A stretch of DNA of 64,000 bases, from positions 206,729-270,728 of the forward strand of contig PKTB01000007.1 in NCBI GenBank assembly GCA_002869385.1. Reading direction: 5' to 3'. A program made the position numbers and the translations under genes. Of this stretch, positions 16,693 to 28,054 are shown piece after piece. Numbering within the stretch: the first letter of the stretch is position 1; every line of letters starts with the position of its first letter. This DNA is from Marinilabiliales bacterium. Lineage in GTDB: Bacteria > Bacteroidota > Bacteroidia > Bacteroidales > ML635J-15. The notes under the pieces were generated by a model. It was not told where the DNA came from. It made no database searches and was given only the letters and a program-made list of their open reading frames with translations.

Positions 16693-19044
16693 TTACATAT
16701 TATTGAAGTTTCCATTTTCATGGTTTCTGTCATATTCTTCACAATCTATTTCTACAGATATTTGTGATGGTCTTTCAAAATGACTTTCATCAGAATATGG
16801 TAAATCAGGATCTGCATATACTTTTTGCATATATAATCCAAAGATTGGTAAAGCAAGAGCAGCTCCCTGACCTAAAGTAATATATCTAAATCTAATACTT
16901 CTTTCTTCTCCACCAACCCAGCCTCCGCTGACAAGTTCGGGAGTGACTCCGATAAACCATCCATCAGAATGATTATTTGTTGTACCTGTTTTACCGGCCA
17001 TCTCATTATATAACTTATAAGTTAACCTTAAACGAATAGATGTACCCATATCAACAACGCCTTTCATAAGGTCAAGCATCAAATAGGCTGTCTCTTCACT
17101 AATTGCTTCAGATTGAATAGGTCCAAAATTAGCTAAAACGTTACCATTTTTATATTCGATTCTTGTTATGTAAATAGGACGTGTATAGATTCCTTTATTT
17201 GCAAAAGTACAGTAAGCACCAACCATTTCACATAGTAAAACCTCCGGGGCACCAACGCAAATTGAAGGATATGGATCGATATGGCTATGTACCCCCATTT
17301 TCTTTGCCAGAGATACCACTACTTGAGGTGAATACTGTTTTAAAACCCATGCAGATATTTGGTTAAGTGAATTTGCTAAACCAAATTTCAAGGTAATAAT
17401 TTCTCCGTCGTAATCAGTAGGGGAGAATTTTGGTGTGTAATATTCTTTTCCAGAACCTTTAGGTAATTTAAAAGTAACTTCCACATTAGGAACTTTTGTA
17501 CATGGCGAATAACCATTTTGCATCGCTAGACAATAAATAAATGGTTTAATCGTAGAACCTACCTGTCTTCTTGATTTTGTTACCTGATCAAATTTAAAAT
17601 GTCTGTAATCAATACCTCCAACATATGCTTTAACATGTCCGGTATGTGGTTCCATTGACATGAACCCGGCTCTTAAAAAGTACTTATAGTATAATATAGA
17701 ATCAGACGGAGTCATTACAGTGTCAATATCACCTTCCCATGAGAAAACACTCATTTCTACTGGAATATCAAAACTCATCAGGATTGAATCTTCAGGAATG
17801 CCGGCAGCTTTCATTAATCTCCATCTTTCAGAGCGTTTTTTAGTAAGGAACATAATATTGTCTACTTCATCCTGAGTAAGGTCGTTTGAGAAAGGAGGTC
17901 TTTTGTTGTATTTCTGGTCTTTAACAAATTCTCCTTGAATATAGCCGCCAATGTGCTCGGTAACTGCTTCTTCTGCATATCTTTGCATTCGACTGTCTAT
18001 AGTAGTATATAGTTGTAAACCATCACTATATATATCATAGTTTGTCCCATCAGGTTTTGTGTTTTTATTACACCAGCCGTAGGATGGGTCTGTTGCCCAG
18101 TTTATTGAGTCTTCAACATATTGTCGCATGTCAAAATAATCCGCAACATTTGGCTTCTCTGCGGTTAACCATAATCTTAAAAATTCACGGAAATATGTTG
18201 CACTACCAATGTTATGGTCAACTTTTTGATATTTTATACCCAGAGGCATTAGTTTTAGAGTATCAAATGCTTCTTGAGTAATGAAATCATATTTTAGCAT
18301 TTGTCCAAGTACTACATTTCTTCTTTGTAAAGTCCCTTCAGGATTTTTTAAAGGATTATATAATGATGGATTCTGAACCATTCCAACCAGCATTGCTGAT
18401 TGTGTTATATTTAGCGCGTTAGGTGTTGTATCAAAATATACTCTTGCTGCAGATTCTATTCCCACGGCAAGGTTAAGGAAGTCAAATTTGTTGAGATACA
18501 TTTCTATAATCTCTTCCTTTGTAAAACTTCTTTCTAATCTTACAGCAATAATCCATTCTTTAAATTTCCTGTTTACAAGTTCAAATTTTGACATATTGTC
18601 TTCTCGAGGGAATAACATTTTTGCCAACTGCTGTGTTATTGTACTTCCTCCACCTTTAGTTCCTCCGCCTCCCATTCCAGAGACTACACGTGGTAAAGCC
18701 CTGAAGTCAATACCAGAATGGTTGTAAAAACGAATATCCTCAGTTGCAACTAAAGCATCTATTAAATAAGGCGACAATTCATCAAAAGAGATTTGAGAAC
18801 GATTCTCTCGAAAGTAGGTTCCGAGAAGTTCCAAATCAGCTGAATATATTTTTGTCGCAAGGTTTTCTTGGGGGTTTTCTAACTGTTCAAAAGTCGGCAT
18901 AAAACCAAACTTCCCCTTAGCAGTCATGTGGAAGTAAATAAATATTACTGATAGGACTAAAATATTTAGTGACCAAAAACAAATTGTAAAAATTCTGGCA
19001 AATTTGCGAGAATAAGTTACTTTTGCAGCTTTATTCTTACTCAT
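16693..19044 (-). CDS. mrcA: Class A penicillin-binding protein 1A
   Basis: Bifunctional peptidoglycan glycosyltransferase/transpeptidase anchored by one N-terminal membrane segment (about 15-40). Glycosyltransferase GT51 motifs: ALVATEDIRFYNHSGID with catalytic Glu, GGGSTITQQLAKML, RKFKEWIIAVRLE, EIIEMYLNKFDF. Transpeptidase motifs: SxxK in RQVGSTIKPFIY (about residue 495), SLNQIS (SxN) and AGKTGTTNNHSDGWFIG (KTG). Length 783 agrees with Bacteroidota PBP1A. It converges with radA (7 bases between stop codons) and is divergent from topA. No internal stop despite its length. Confidence 0.96.
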   Translation of the reverse strand: MSKNKAAKVTYSRKFARIFTICFWSLNILVLSVIFIYFHMTAKGKFGFMPTFEQLENPQENLATKIYSADLELLGTYFRENRSQISFDELSPYLIDALVATEDIRFYNHSGIDFRALPRVVSGMGGGGTKGGGSTITQQLAKMLFPREDNMSKFELVNRKFKEWIIAVRLERSFTKEEIIEMYLNKFDFLNLAVGIESAARVYFDTTPNALNITQSAMLVGMVQNPSLYNPLKNPEGTLQRRNVVLGQMLKYDFITQEAFDTLKLMPLGIKYQKVDHNIGSATYFREFLRLWLTAEKPNVADYFDMRQYVEDSINWATDPSYGWCNKNTKPDGTNYDIYSDGLQLYTTIDSRMQRYAEEAVTEHIGGYIQGEFVKDQKYNKRPPFSNDLTQDEVDNIMFLTKKRSERWRLMKAAGIPEDSILMSFDIPVEMSVFSWEGDIDTVMTPSDSILYYKYFLRAGFMSMEPHTGHVKAYVGGIDYRHFKFDQVTKSRRQVGSTIKPFIYCLAMQNGYSPCTKVPNVEVTFKLPKGSGKEYYTPKFSPTDYDGEIITLKFGLANSLNQISAWVLKQYSPQVVVSLAKKMGVHSHIDPYPSICVGAPEVLLCEMVGAYCTFANKGIYTRPIYITRIEYKNGNVLANFGPIQSEAISEETAYLMLDLMKGVVDMGTSIRLRLTYKLYNEMAGKTGTTNNHSDGWFIGVTPELVSGGWVGGEERSIRFRYITLGQGAALALPIFGLYMQKVYADPDLPYSDESHFERPSQISVEIDCEEYDRNHENGNFNNM

Positions 19045-19134
19045 ATTTGAAAATTTATGGCGTAAAAATAAGAAAAATTTTATGAATTAGTTTTTAGATT
19101 TCTTTATTTTGCACTCCAAAACAAAAAATATTTA

Positions 19135-21402
19135 ATGGAAAACAATTTAGTAATAGTTGAGTCTCCCGCGAAAGCAAAAACGATTAAGAAATTCCTTGGG
19201 GATGGATTTTTAGTTAAGTCAAGTTATGGTCATATAAGGGATTTATCAAAGAAAAACCTTGGTATTGATGTTGATAAAGAGTTTACACCTGAGTATGAAA
19301 TACCTGCTGATAAAAAGAAAGTAGTTTCTGAATTAAAAAAGATTGCATCTGAAGTTGATATAGTTTGGTTAGCTTCTGATGAGGACCTCGAGGGAGAGGC
19401 TATTTCATGGCATTTAAGTGAAGTTCTAAAATTAAAGCCAGAAAAATATAAAAGAATTGTTTTTCATGAAATTACAAAGGATGCAATTAAAAACGCAATT
19501 GAGAATCCAAGAGGTATAGATATAAACCTTGTAAATGCTCAGCAGGCCAGACGAGTACTGGACAGACTTGTTGGTTTTAGTCTTTCACCATTATTATGGA
19601 AAAAAATAAAACCTTCATTATCTGCTGGTAGAGTACAATCTGTAGCTGTTAGGTTAATTGTTGAAAGAGAAAGAGAAATCAATGAATTTAAATCACAATC
19701 TGAATTTAGAATATTTGGTTTCTTTAATATTAATGGTACAGTTGTAAAAGCAGAACTAAATAAAAGGTTTAAAAATGAAACAGATGCTTTAGATTTTTTA
19801 AATTCTGTAAAAGAAGATAATTTTCATGTTTCTGATTTAGTAAAAAAACCTGGAAAGAAATCTCCAGCTCCACCATTTACAACATCAACTCTTCAACAGG
19901 AAGCAGGTCGAAAACTTGGTATGTCTGTAGCACAAACAATGAAGTTTGCTCAAAGTTTGTATGAAAATGGATATATCACATATATGAGAACTGATTCTGT
20001 TAATTTATCTTCATTAGCGATAAATACTATCAAAAGTGAGGTGACAGATAAATTTGGAGAGGAGTATTCAAAGGTTCGACAATTTAAAAATAAATCAAAA
20101 GGTGCTCAGGAAGCACACGAAGCTATTAGGCCTACTTTTGTTAGTACGACTGAACTGCAATTAGGTAAACAGGAACAGCGCTTATATGATCTTATTTGGA
20201 AAAGAACAGTAGCTTCACAAATGTCTGATGCTAAAATAGAGAAGACTGTTGTAACAATGACCAATGATAAGAATAATGTTTCTTTTGTTGCTACAGGTGA
20301 GATTGTTAGTTTCGACGGATTTTTAAAATTGTATATTGAGTCTTCTGATGATGAAAATGGAGATGAAAACTCTTCTGCTTTACCACCAGTTAATGTAAAT
20401 GATCCTGTTGATGTTGATAGAATAGAGGCAAACGAAAAATATGATCAAGCACCTTATCGATACACAGAGTCAAGTTTAGTTAAGAAAATGGAGGAGTTAG
20501 GTATAGGAAGACCTTCAACTTATGCGCCTACAATTTCAACTATTCAACAACGCGATTATGTTGTAAAAGAGTCGCGTCCACCAAAATCCCGTAAGGTTGG
20601 TTTAATTGTTTTAAAAGATGGTGAAATTGTCGAAAAGAGTGTTTCTGAGAAGTTTGGTGGTGAATCAAATAAGCTGTTTCCAACATCAATGGGTGTAGTT
20701 GTGACAGATTATCTATTTGGACATTTTGAAGAAATACTAGATTATAATTTTACAGCACAAATTGAAGAGAAATTTGATAATATCTCAGAAGGTAAATTAA
20801 CATGGACACAGATGATTAAGAAGTTTTACAAAGACTTCCATGTTAAAGTAGAATCTTCTCTAAAGGAAAAAGAAAATACAAAGTGGGAAAGAGAGATTGG
20901 AAATCACCCTGAGTCTGGGTTGCCAATTGTTCTTAAAATAGGTAAATATGGCCCATATGCCTCAATTGAAGGCGGAGAAAAGCCTGTATATGCTAGTTTA
21001 AGAAAGAATCAAAATATTGAAAGCATTACACTCGAGGAAGTGCTGGACTTATTTAAGTTGCCTCGTGATTTAGGTGAGTATGAAGGTGATCAGGTTATCG
21101 TTGCTGTTGGCAAATATGGCCCCTATGTTAAAAATAATAAAGCATTTTATGCTTTAAAAAAGACAGATGACCCATATAAAATTACTCTTGAGAGAGCCAT
21201 TGAGCTTATTGTTGAAAAGAAGAATAATGCTAAGGAAGCATTTCAGCGTACTTTCGACGAGATGCCAGGATTGAAGATTTTAAAAGGTCGTTACGGACCA
21301 TATATTTCGTTTGAAAAAAAGAACTATAGAATTCCAAAATCATTAGATCCTGAAACTATTACACTTGACGACTGTAAATCTATTATTGAAAAGAAGAAGT
21401 AG
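19135..21402 (+). CDS. topA: DNA topoisomerase I
   Basis: Type IA topoisomerase that relaxes negative supercoils. N-terminal TOPRIM (NLVIVESPAKAKTIKKFLG; SYGHIRDL), central arch, catalytic Tyr283 in YITYMRTDS, RQFKNKSKGAQEAHEAIRPT, GRPSTYAPTISTIQQR, and C-terminal topoisomerase repeats with three GKYGPY/GRYGPY motifs near residues 605, 662 and 720 instead of Cys4 zinc fingers, as usual in Bacteroidota. Length 755. The TOPRIM DxDxE motif reads SDEDLEGEA: residue 85 is Leu (CTC, 19387-19389) where Arg is almost invariant (DREGEA). CGC to CTC is one G-to-T change and would be expected to harm the enzyme. Confidence 0.96.
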   Translation: MENNLVIVESPAKAKTIKKFLGDGFLVKSSYGHIRDLSKKNLGIDVDKEFTPEYEIPADKKKVVSELKKIASEVDIVWLASDEDLEGEAISWHLSEVLKLKPEKYKRIVFHEITKDAIKNAIENPRGIDINLVNAQQARRVLDRLVGFSLSPLLWKKIKPSLSAGRVQSVAVRLIVEREREINEFKSQSEFRIFGFFNINGTVVKAELNKRFKNETDALDFLNSVKEDNFHVSDLVKKPGKKSPAPPFTTSTLQQEAGRKLGMSVAQTMKFAQSLYENGYITYMRTDSVNLSSLAINTIKSEVTDKFGEEYSKVRQFKNKSKGAQEAHEAIRPTFVSTTELQLGKQEQRLYDLIWKRTVASQMSDAKIEKTVVTMTNDKNNVSFVATGEIVSFDGFLKLYIESSDDENGDENSSALPPVNVNDPVDVDRIEANEKYDQAPYRYTESSLVKKMEELGIGRPSTYAPTISTIQQRDYVVKESRPPKSRKVGLIVLKDGEIVEKSVSEKFGGESNKLFPTSMGVVVTDYLFGHFEEILDYNFTAQIEEKFDNISEGKLTWTQMIKKFYKDFHVKVESSLKEKENTKWEREIGNHPESGLPIVLKIGKYGPYASIEGGEKPVYASLRKNQNIESITLEEVLDLFKLPRDLGEYEGDQVIVAVGKYGPYVKNNKAFYALKKTDDPYKITLERAIELIVEKKNNAKEAFQRTFDEMPGLKILKGRYGPYISFEKKNYRIPKSLDPETITLDDCKSIIEKKK

Positions 21403-21763
21403 AATATTTTTGCTGTTTTCTTGAAAATAGTTTTTATGATTGCCTATATATTTATAGGTCTAAAACATGATTAATGTCATATTTTTTGCTCAAGTAAATA
21501 ATAATATTTTTATTAGCTCGTTATTGAAGTAGGAAAAAAATATAAAATTTTGAAATAATTTGCTGTATTTAAAAAAATTTAATGTAACTTTCGCCATTTG
21601 AAAATTGTCATATAATTTGATGACTTCTTATGGAGTTATTAACAAAAAAGGAGGTTATTAACAAAAAAATGTTAATAAAGTTTGGAATTTAAAAAAAAAT
21701 GTATTTTATTTACCAATTAAAATTGGGAGTTAAGTATTGAAAAGCGAAAAACTAAATTTTAGT
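21403..21763 (+). promoter_or_regulatory. Leader region of the T9SS operon with two tandem direct repeats
   Basis: About 360 bases without a gene, very AT-rich. Two near-identical copies of GGAG(G)TTATTAACAAAAAA lie end to end at 21632-21649 and 21650-21668, with a partial third (GTTAATAAAG) just after. A possible promoter follows: TTTG near 21682 and TATTTTAT around 21702. The repeats could be an operator for the porP-gldKLMN operon; this is inference from position. Confidence 0.4.
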
Positions 21764-22708
21764 ATGAGGAGAATAATACCACTGATTATCGTTTTAATGG
21801 CAATATTTGTAAAATATTCGCAAGCTCAGATTGACTCACATTATAGTTTGTTTGAATATGCACAGAATGTGTATAATCCAGGAGCGGCTTGTGCAAATGA
21901 TGCTTTGTGTGTAAACAGCATTCATCGTCAACAATGGGTTGGATGGGATGAAGGTAGGCCAGTTACAACCGTTTTCACTTTTGATATGCCGATAAACTCG
22001 ATTAGTAGTGGTATGGGTTTGTAAATTGTTGAGGATCAAATTGGTTTTGAAAATAACTTAAACGTTATGGTTAATTATGCATATAGACTAGAACTATCTG
22101 ACGGTGTTCTCGGAATGGGACTCGGCTTAGGTATTTTTAACCACTCAATTGACGGAGATTGGAAAACATGGGAATCAATAAACGGTCAACCGGTTTATAT
22201 TGATCCATCAATTCCACATATGGAGAATGTTACTGCTTTTGATGCTAATTTTGGAATAACTTATAATGCTGAAGATTTTTGGGTTGGTTTTTCATCAACT
22301 CATATAACAAATCCAACGCTAAATTATGATATTGAAAATCCAAGTAAACTTACAAGACACTTATATTTGACAGGAGGTTATGCATATGCATTGCCAAATC
22401 CATCATTTGATATCATTGGTAGTTCAATTATACAGACTGATTTGGCTACTATAGATTTTCAAATTAATGGTAAAATTTTATATGAGAAGAAATTCTGGGG
22501 TGGTATATCTTACAGACATACGGACGCTATTGTCCCTATGGTTGGTATACACTTGTTGAATGGAATCAGTTTTGGATATAGCTATGATGTGGTTCTTTCA
22601 AAAGTTGGTTCATATAACTCAGGATCTCATGAATTAATGCTTAGGTATTGCTTCAATATCGCTGGTGGTAAGACTCCAGGTAGATATAGAAGTGTGAGGA
22701 GATTGTAA
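21764..22708 (+). CDS. porP: PorP/SprF-family T9SS outer-membrane protein, in-frame TAA
   Basis: First gene of the T9SS core operon. PorP/SprF proteins are beta-barrels working with the Gld/Por machinery; some anchor PorE or export one adhesin. ATG 21764 gives a clean signal peptide (MRRIIPLIIVLMAIFVKYSQAQ); an in-frame TTG at 21737 would add nine residues. The family N-terminus (HYSLFEYAQNVYNPGAA, QWVGWDEG, FDMPI) is followed by repeated barrel strands and a C-terminal LMLRYCFNI. TAA at 22022-22024 interrupts SGMGL-stop-IVEDQIGFE, where relatives usually carry Ser or a similar small residue; the barrel continues in frame to 22708. Total 314 codons, normal for the family. Confidence 0.88.
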
Positions 22709-22762
22709 CATTTTATTAATTTAAACGTATAAAAGAGACGCTTACTAAATAATGTATATATT

Positions 22763-24421
22763 ATGAGAAAATTACTCATCATCAGCACAATCACGATCGT
22801 ACTGCTAGGTAGTTGTGGATACTATGGCAGCGGTGAACTTACCGGAATCGACAGACAGCTGTGGTATACTCCGGATCCTTACGGAATGTTATTTGTACCA
22901 CCAGGAACCTATCAAATGGGACCTAGTGACCAGGACGTTCCTTATTCAATGACTGCACAGTCAAAAACTGTTACTATTCAGGGATTCTGGATGGATGAAA
23001 CAGAAATTACAAATGCTGAATACAGACAATTTGTTGCTTGGGTAAGGGACTCAATGGCATTAACTGTACTTGGTAAAGAGACAAAGAATTCTGTTGATTT
23101 TGGGGATATCAACACAAGAATGTCTTATCAGCCAATCGATTTTATTATTGATGATACTGATGTTACTGAGACAGAGATTAATTTCATTACAAATATGTAT
23201 GAAAACGGCGAGTTTGATTTTGATGATTATGATAACAATAACTTCCTAGATTGGAATGGACCATTGGATTATCAAGATCTTGAAATTAAAGGTATTTTGA
23301 TTAAAAATGAAATTCCTGATAATTTCAATCAAACACTTTACGTATTGCCTCCTGCTGAGTTATACCATTTTATGAGGAATATTGATTTAAATACAGATGC
23401 TTTGTATTATGAATATTTCTGGGTTGACTTAAAGCAAGCGGCTCAAAAACATACATTTAAACCTTGTACTGATGGTGTTGACCAGGACGTATTAAGAACT
23501 TTTGACAGAGAAGGTGATCATGGTTTAAGAATCGGTCGTCATTTTAATCCTGAAACAGGACAATATGAAGGTCAGATTAAAGACCGTGAAGAAATGGACG
23601 AAGATGAACCATGGGAAGACTTTGCTGATCGTGAAGTTGAAAACTATGACGGTAGAAATGATGCCGGTAGACATGGTGGTAGATATAGCTATTTTATGCA
23701 TGAGAAAGTTCACATTTATCCTGATACATTATGCTGGATTAGTGACTTTACTTATTCATATAATGAACCAATGACAAAAATGTATTTCTGGCATCCAGCT
23801 TATGACTATTATCCAGTAGTTGGTGTTAGTTGGGTACAGGCAAATGCTTTCTGTAAGTGGAGATCGATGCTTAAAAATGCACATCAAAAGACAACAAGAG
23901 ATTATTATCTAAACGAGTACAGATTACCAACAGAATAAGAGTGGGAATATGCAGCTCGTGGTGGATTAGATCTTTCTATGTATCCTTGGGGTGGATTATA
24001 TACACGTAATTATAGTGGTTGTTTCATAGCTAACTTTAAGCCTATGAGAGGTAACTATTATGATGATGGTGGTGTTCAAACTCTTATGGTTGCTACATAT
24101 GATCCAAACGAATGGGGTCTTTATGATATGGCTGGTAACGTTGCTGAATGGACAAGTAATGCATTTGATGAGTCTGCTTATAGTTTTACACATGACTTGA
24201 ATCCTGATTATCAATATTATGCACATCCAGATGATCCACCTGCAAAGAAACGTAAAGTTGTTCGTGGTGGTTCATGGAAAGACGTTGCATATTATATGCA
24301 AAATGGTTCAAGAACTTATGAATTCCAGGATTCAGCAAAATCATATATTGGTTTCAGATGTGTTAGAACTTTCTTAGGAAGACACAGAGCTGACGGAACA
24401 TCATATTCACAAGTATATTAA
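22763..24421 (+). CDS. gldK: GldK/PorK T9SS lipoprotein, in-frame TAA
   Basis: Outer-membrane lipoprotein that forms the periplasmic PorK/PorN ring of the T9SS. Lipobox LLGSCGYYG; then GELTGIDRQ...PDPYGM, MGPSDQDVPYSMTAQSKTV and WMDETEITNAEYRQF, the start of the formylglycine-generating-enzyme-like fold. TAA at 23936-23938 falls in YRLPTE-stop-EWEYAARGG; homologues have Ala, Ser or Glu there, and Ser or Glu are one transversion away. The remainder (YPWGG, LYDMAGNVAEWTSNA, VVRGGSWKD, GFRCVRTF) is complete. 552 codons, with an acidic/His insert (about residues 200-330) longer than in gliding flavobacteria. Confidence 0.95.
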
Positions 24422-24487
24422 TATAGGTATATATATAATAGATTGAGTATTAATAAAAAGGAGTATTAATTAAAAACTGACACGATT

Positions 24488-25414
24488 ATGAATTTAAGCG
24501 AATTTACCTCTAGTAAGGCTTACAAAAAAATTATGGGGTTTGTTTATGGTTGGGGTGCTGCTGTTGTTATGGTTGGAGCACTATTTAAAATCCAGCACTT
24601 ACCAGGAGCAGGTATTATGTTGACAGTAGGTCTGTTAACTGAAGCATTTATCTTTTTCCTATCAGCATTTGAGCCACCACACGAAGAAGTGGACTGGAGT
24701 TTAGTTTATCCAGAATTAGCTGGTGTAGATGAAGCGATAGATATCTCTGATAAGAAAGCTGCAGTTAGCTCAAAAAAATCAGCATTAGAGAAATTTGATG
24801 CTATGATTGAAAATGCGGAGATTACTCCTGAATTATTCGAAAAATTAGGACATGGTCTAAAACACTTAAATACTACTACCTAGAAATTGCATGATGTTTC
24901 AGATGCAACAGTTGCAACTAATAATTATGTGGCTAATTTTGAAAAAGCTTCTGAGAAAGTTAATCAATTCGCTGATTCATACGGATCTTCAGCTGAAAAA
25001 CTTAATATGAAAGCTGACGAATTAGCAACAACATATGAAAAGTCTGCTCAAGTAGTTGGTACATCAGGTGATAATTTAGCTACAGCTTATAATAAGTTGA
25101 CTGAGTCAATGAATAAAGAGCTTGAAATGTCAACAGACGGTGGTAAAACATATAATGAACAACTAAGTATAATGAACAAGAACTTAACTGCATTAAACGC
25201 TGTATATGAATTACAATTACAGGGTACAAATCAGCAGATTGAAGCTTCAAAAACATTATACAGTGGTCTTGACGAAATTTTAGGAAATCTTAAGCAATCA
25301 GCTGAAGATACTAAACGTTATCGTGAAGAAATCAGCAAGTTAAGTCATAATCTTGCTGCAATGAATACTGTTTATGGTAATATGCTTTCAGCAATGAACT
25401 TTAAGCAAGATTAA
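24488..25414 (+). CDS. gldL: GldL/PorL T9SS motor protein, in-frame TAG
   Basis: Inner-membrane subunit of the rotary GldLM motor that uses the proton gradient. Two membrane helices (about residues 16-37 and 44-62), with the functional Glu in LLTEAFIFFLSAFEPP, then the cytoplasmic DWSLVYPELAG motif and a long helical region rich in Ala, Ser and Lys. TAG at 24881-24883 interrupts HLNTTT-stop-KLHDVSDATVATNNY; the following DVSDATVATN motif is a family hallmark, so the frame continues. The missing residue is variable in the family (Glu, Ser, Ala). 308 codons in all. Termination there would leave the membrane motor part but remove the C-terminal cytoplasmic region. Confidence 0.94.
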
Positions 25415-25456
25415 TCAGAGTTGTTAATTAAATGTTGAATAAAAAAATAGAATAAT

Positions 25457-27097
25457 ATGTCTGGAGGAAATTGCCCGGAAACCCCGAGGCAGAAAATGAT
25501 TGGAATGATGTATTTGTTTTATACAGCTCTTTTGGCGCTTAATGTGTCATCTGAGATTGTAAATGCTTTCGTTAAGATTGACGATAGTATTAAGAAAACA
25601 ACAGTCAACTTCTCAGCCAAGACACAGTCTTTATATGCAAAGATTGATGCAAAAGCACAGGAACAACCTGGGAAATATGGAGCACTTGCTGAACAAGCGC
25701 ATCAAATAGAATCTATGTCAAATAGAATCTTTAATGATATAGATCGTTTGAAGTTAATGATTGTTCAGGAAAGTCAAGGACCAGAAGCTACTCTTTAAGA
25801 CGAAATTAAAAAGAAAGACGACCTTCATGCTGCTACTATTGTTATGGTAGGTGATGGAGGTAGAATGATGGGAGATAGTTTACGTGGCTGGATGGAAGAA
25901 TATAGCGCAACTCTACTTGGAGTTATAGAAGATACATCATTAACAGTGTATAAAAACGTTGGTAAAAATCTTGAAATAGTAGATCATTTAGATGATCCTG
26001 AAGAGCCATGGACATGGCAAGAAACTCTTTGTCGTGGTATGCATATGATAGGTACTTTAGCATTATTGTCAAAATTACAAGCAGATATTAGAAATGCTGA
26101 AGCTGATGTACTAGAGTTTATGATTGCTAAGTTAGAAGGTTTAGATATACGTATCACTTCACTTGAAGGTCTTGTAAGCTCTCCAAGGAGTTTTATAGTT
26201 CGTGGAGGTCAATATCAATCAAGCATTTTCCTTGGTGCTCGTGATACTACTATGAGACCAACAATTTATCTAACTTACGATGCACCTTTCTATGATTAAA
26301 CTGTTGTTGATGGAGTAGTTACTTATAAAAAGCGTGAAGGCGTACAGTATGATACAGTAGCTTTAGATGCTAGTGGTAAAGGACAATATTTGACTGATTG
26401 TAGTGGTGTTTGTGACTTTACATATGGTGGTTTAGTTCACTATGTTTCAAATAGAGGTGAAATGTGGTTACCATATGAAGCAAATTATACTGTTGGTGAT
26501 GCTGGTTTTACAGTATCTGCTTCCAAGTGTAATGTGTTCTATAAAGGTCTTGAGAACCCTGTTGATGTTTCAGTTTCAGGTTATCCGCAAGAGGATGTTA
26601 GTGTAAGTATTTCCGGTGGAGCATCTATTAGAGCTGCAGGCGCAGGTAAATATATTGTTACCGTTCCTACTTCTGTTACCGCTAAACAAGTAAATATTAC
26701 AGTGTCAGTTAGAACTGATGGTGGTAGAACTCTTGGATCAGCTCCATTTAATGTACTTAATGTGCCACCACCTTCAATACTTGTTGCTGGTGCTTATAAA
26801 GATGGTGCTGAATTACCTAAGGCTGCATTAACACGTAATCCTTATTTGACTGCTAGACTGGAAAGTGACTTCTTCCCATTTGAAGGTGTTTCTTATTCAG
26901 TTGCAAAATATGACTTCTTCTATACAGTTCGTGGTGTAACTAACAAAGTGACCGTTAATGGTAACCAATTCTCACCAGCTGTTCTTTCAGAGATCGGCAA
27001 AATGGGACAAGGTTCACAGGTTAGTTTCTCTAATATTTACTATAGCGGACCGTCCGGAACAAGACAAACTAATGGTGTAACAGTAATCTTAAAGTAA
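25457..27097 (+). CDS. gldM: GldM/PorM T9SS motor stalk, two in-frame TAA stops
   Basis: Single-span inner-membrane protein whose periplasmic dimer stalk links the GldL motor to the GldK/GldN ring. N-terminus GGNCPETPRQKMIGMMYLFYTALLALNVSSEIVNAF is the canonical motor helix (about residues 12-34). TAA at 25796-25798 (GPEATL-stop-DEIKKKDDLHAAT) and 26297-26299 (APFYD-stop-TVVDGV) interrupt the periplasmic domains D1 and D2; homologous sequence follows each, including D3/D4 (SASKCNVFYKGLENPVDVSVSGY, PPPSILVAG). 546 codons, normal for GldM. It starts 43 bases after gldL and ends 7 bases before gldN. Confidence 0.94.
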
Positions 27098-27103
27098 TAT
27101 ATT

Positions 27104-28030
27104 ATGAAAATGCTCACAAAACTATCACCGATATTCATATTTATCCTAGGGCTTAGCTTTTATGCTCAGGCTCAAGTATTGGACGGTGCATATATGAGAG
27201 AAAATACTGTTGAGAGAACATTTGTTCCTTACCAGAATATTCGAGAAGCTGATGCGATGTACTCAAAGAAAATTCTTAGGGTAGTTGAGATGAAAGAAAA
27301 ACAAAACCATCCTTTGTATTTTCCTATTACAAGAATGACATATCCTGGTGGTATTGGTGTGCAACCACAGCGTAGTCGTGTAAACTTATTGTATTTGATA
27401 TACAATGTTGGTATTCTTGGAGAACAGTATGATCTTCATACCGGAGCTTTAATTGAAGATACGACTATTTATGATATTCGTTATCCGGTGTATAAACTCA
27501 ATCCTAGTGATATCACTAACTGGCACAGACTTCCAATGGAGAAGGATGATCCAGAGCGTGAAGATTTATTATCATATTTCGAAACGATCCAGGAAGCAGA
27601 CCCTGATGGTAACTTAATTGATGTTACTATTCCTGCTCGTTTGGAAGATACTCGTGAAATGGATAAACTATGGATTTGGGAAGAGTGGGTATTTGATAAA
27701 CAAAGATCGGTAATGGACGTTAGAATTATTGCTATATAACCTGATGGTTGGCATTATGATCAACGTATATGGCCTTTCTGGATATATTTCCCTGATTATA
27801 GACCATTATTTGCAAGTTACGAAGTGTTTAATACATTTAATGATGCGGAACATAAGACTTTTGATGATATCTTCTTCAAAAGAAAATTCACAAGTTATAT
27901 TGTTGCAGAAACAAATGTTTATGATAACAGACTTATTGCTGACTACTTATTAGGTATTGATGCAATTAGAGAAGGTGAAAGAATTCAAGCTGAATTATTT
28001 AAAATTGAACACGATCAATGGGAATACTAG
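27104..28030 (+). CDS. gldN: GldN/PorN T9SS ring protein, in-frame TAA
   Basis: Periplasmic partner of GldK in the T9SS ring. Signal peptide MKMLTKLSPIFIFILGLSFYAQAQ, then MRENTVERTFVPYQNIREADAMYSKKI typical of GldN, FPITRM, LWIWEEWVFDKQRSVMDVRIIAI. TAA at 27737-27739 breaks RIIAI-stop-PDGWHYDQRIWPFWIYFPDYR; the tail through FKRKFTSYIVAETN and the final EHDQWEY is intact. 308 codons, as expected. Ser or Tyr at the site would each be one C-to-A step from TAA. A rho-independent terminator follows, so this ends the operon. Confidence 0.93.
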
Positions 28031-28054
28031 TAATACTAAAGATTACTTAGATAT

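Noticed and set aside
15324..28030. Split genes or programmed frameshifts in radA and gldK-gldN
   Set aside because: The two sides of each stop are in the same frame with no slippery site and no new start at a domain border; the downstream ATGs lie within conserved motifs.
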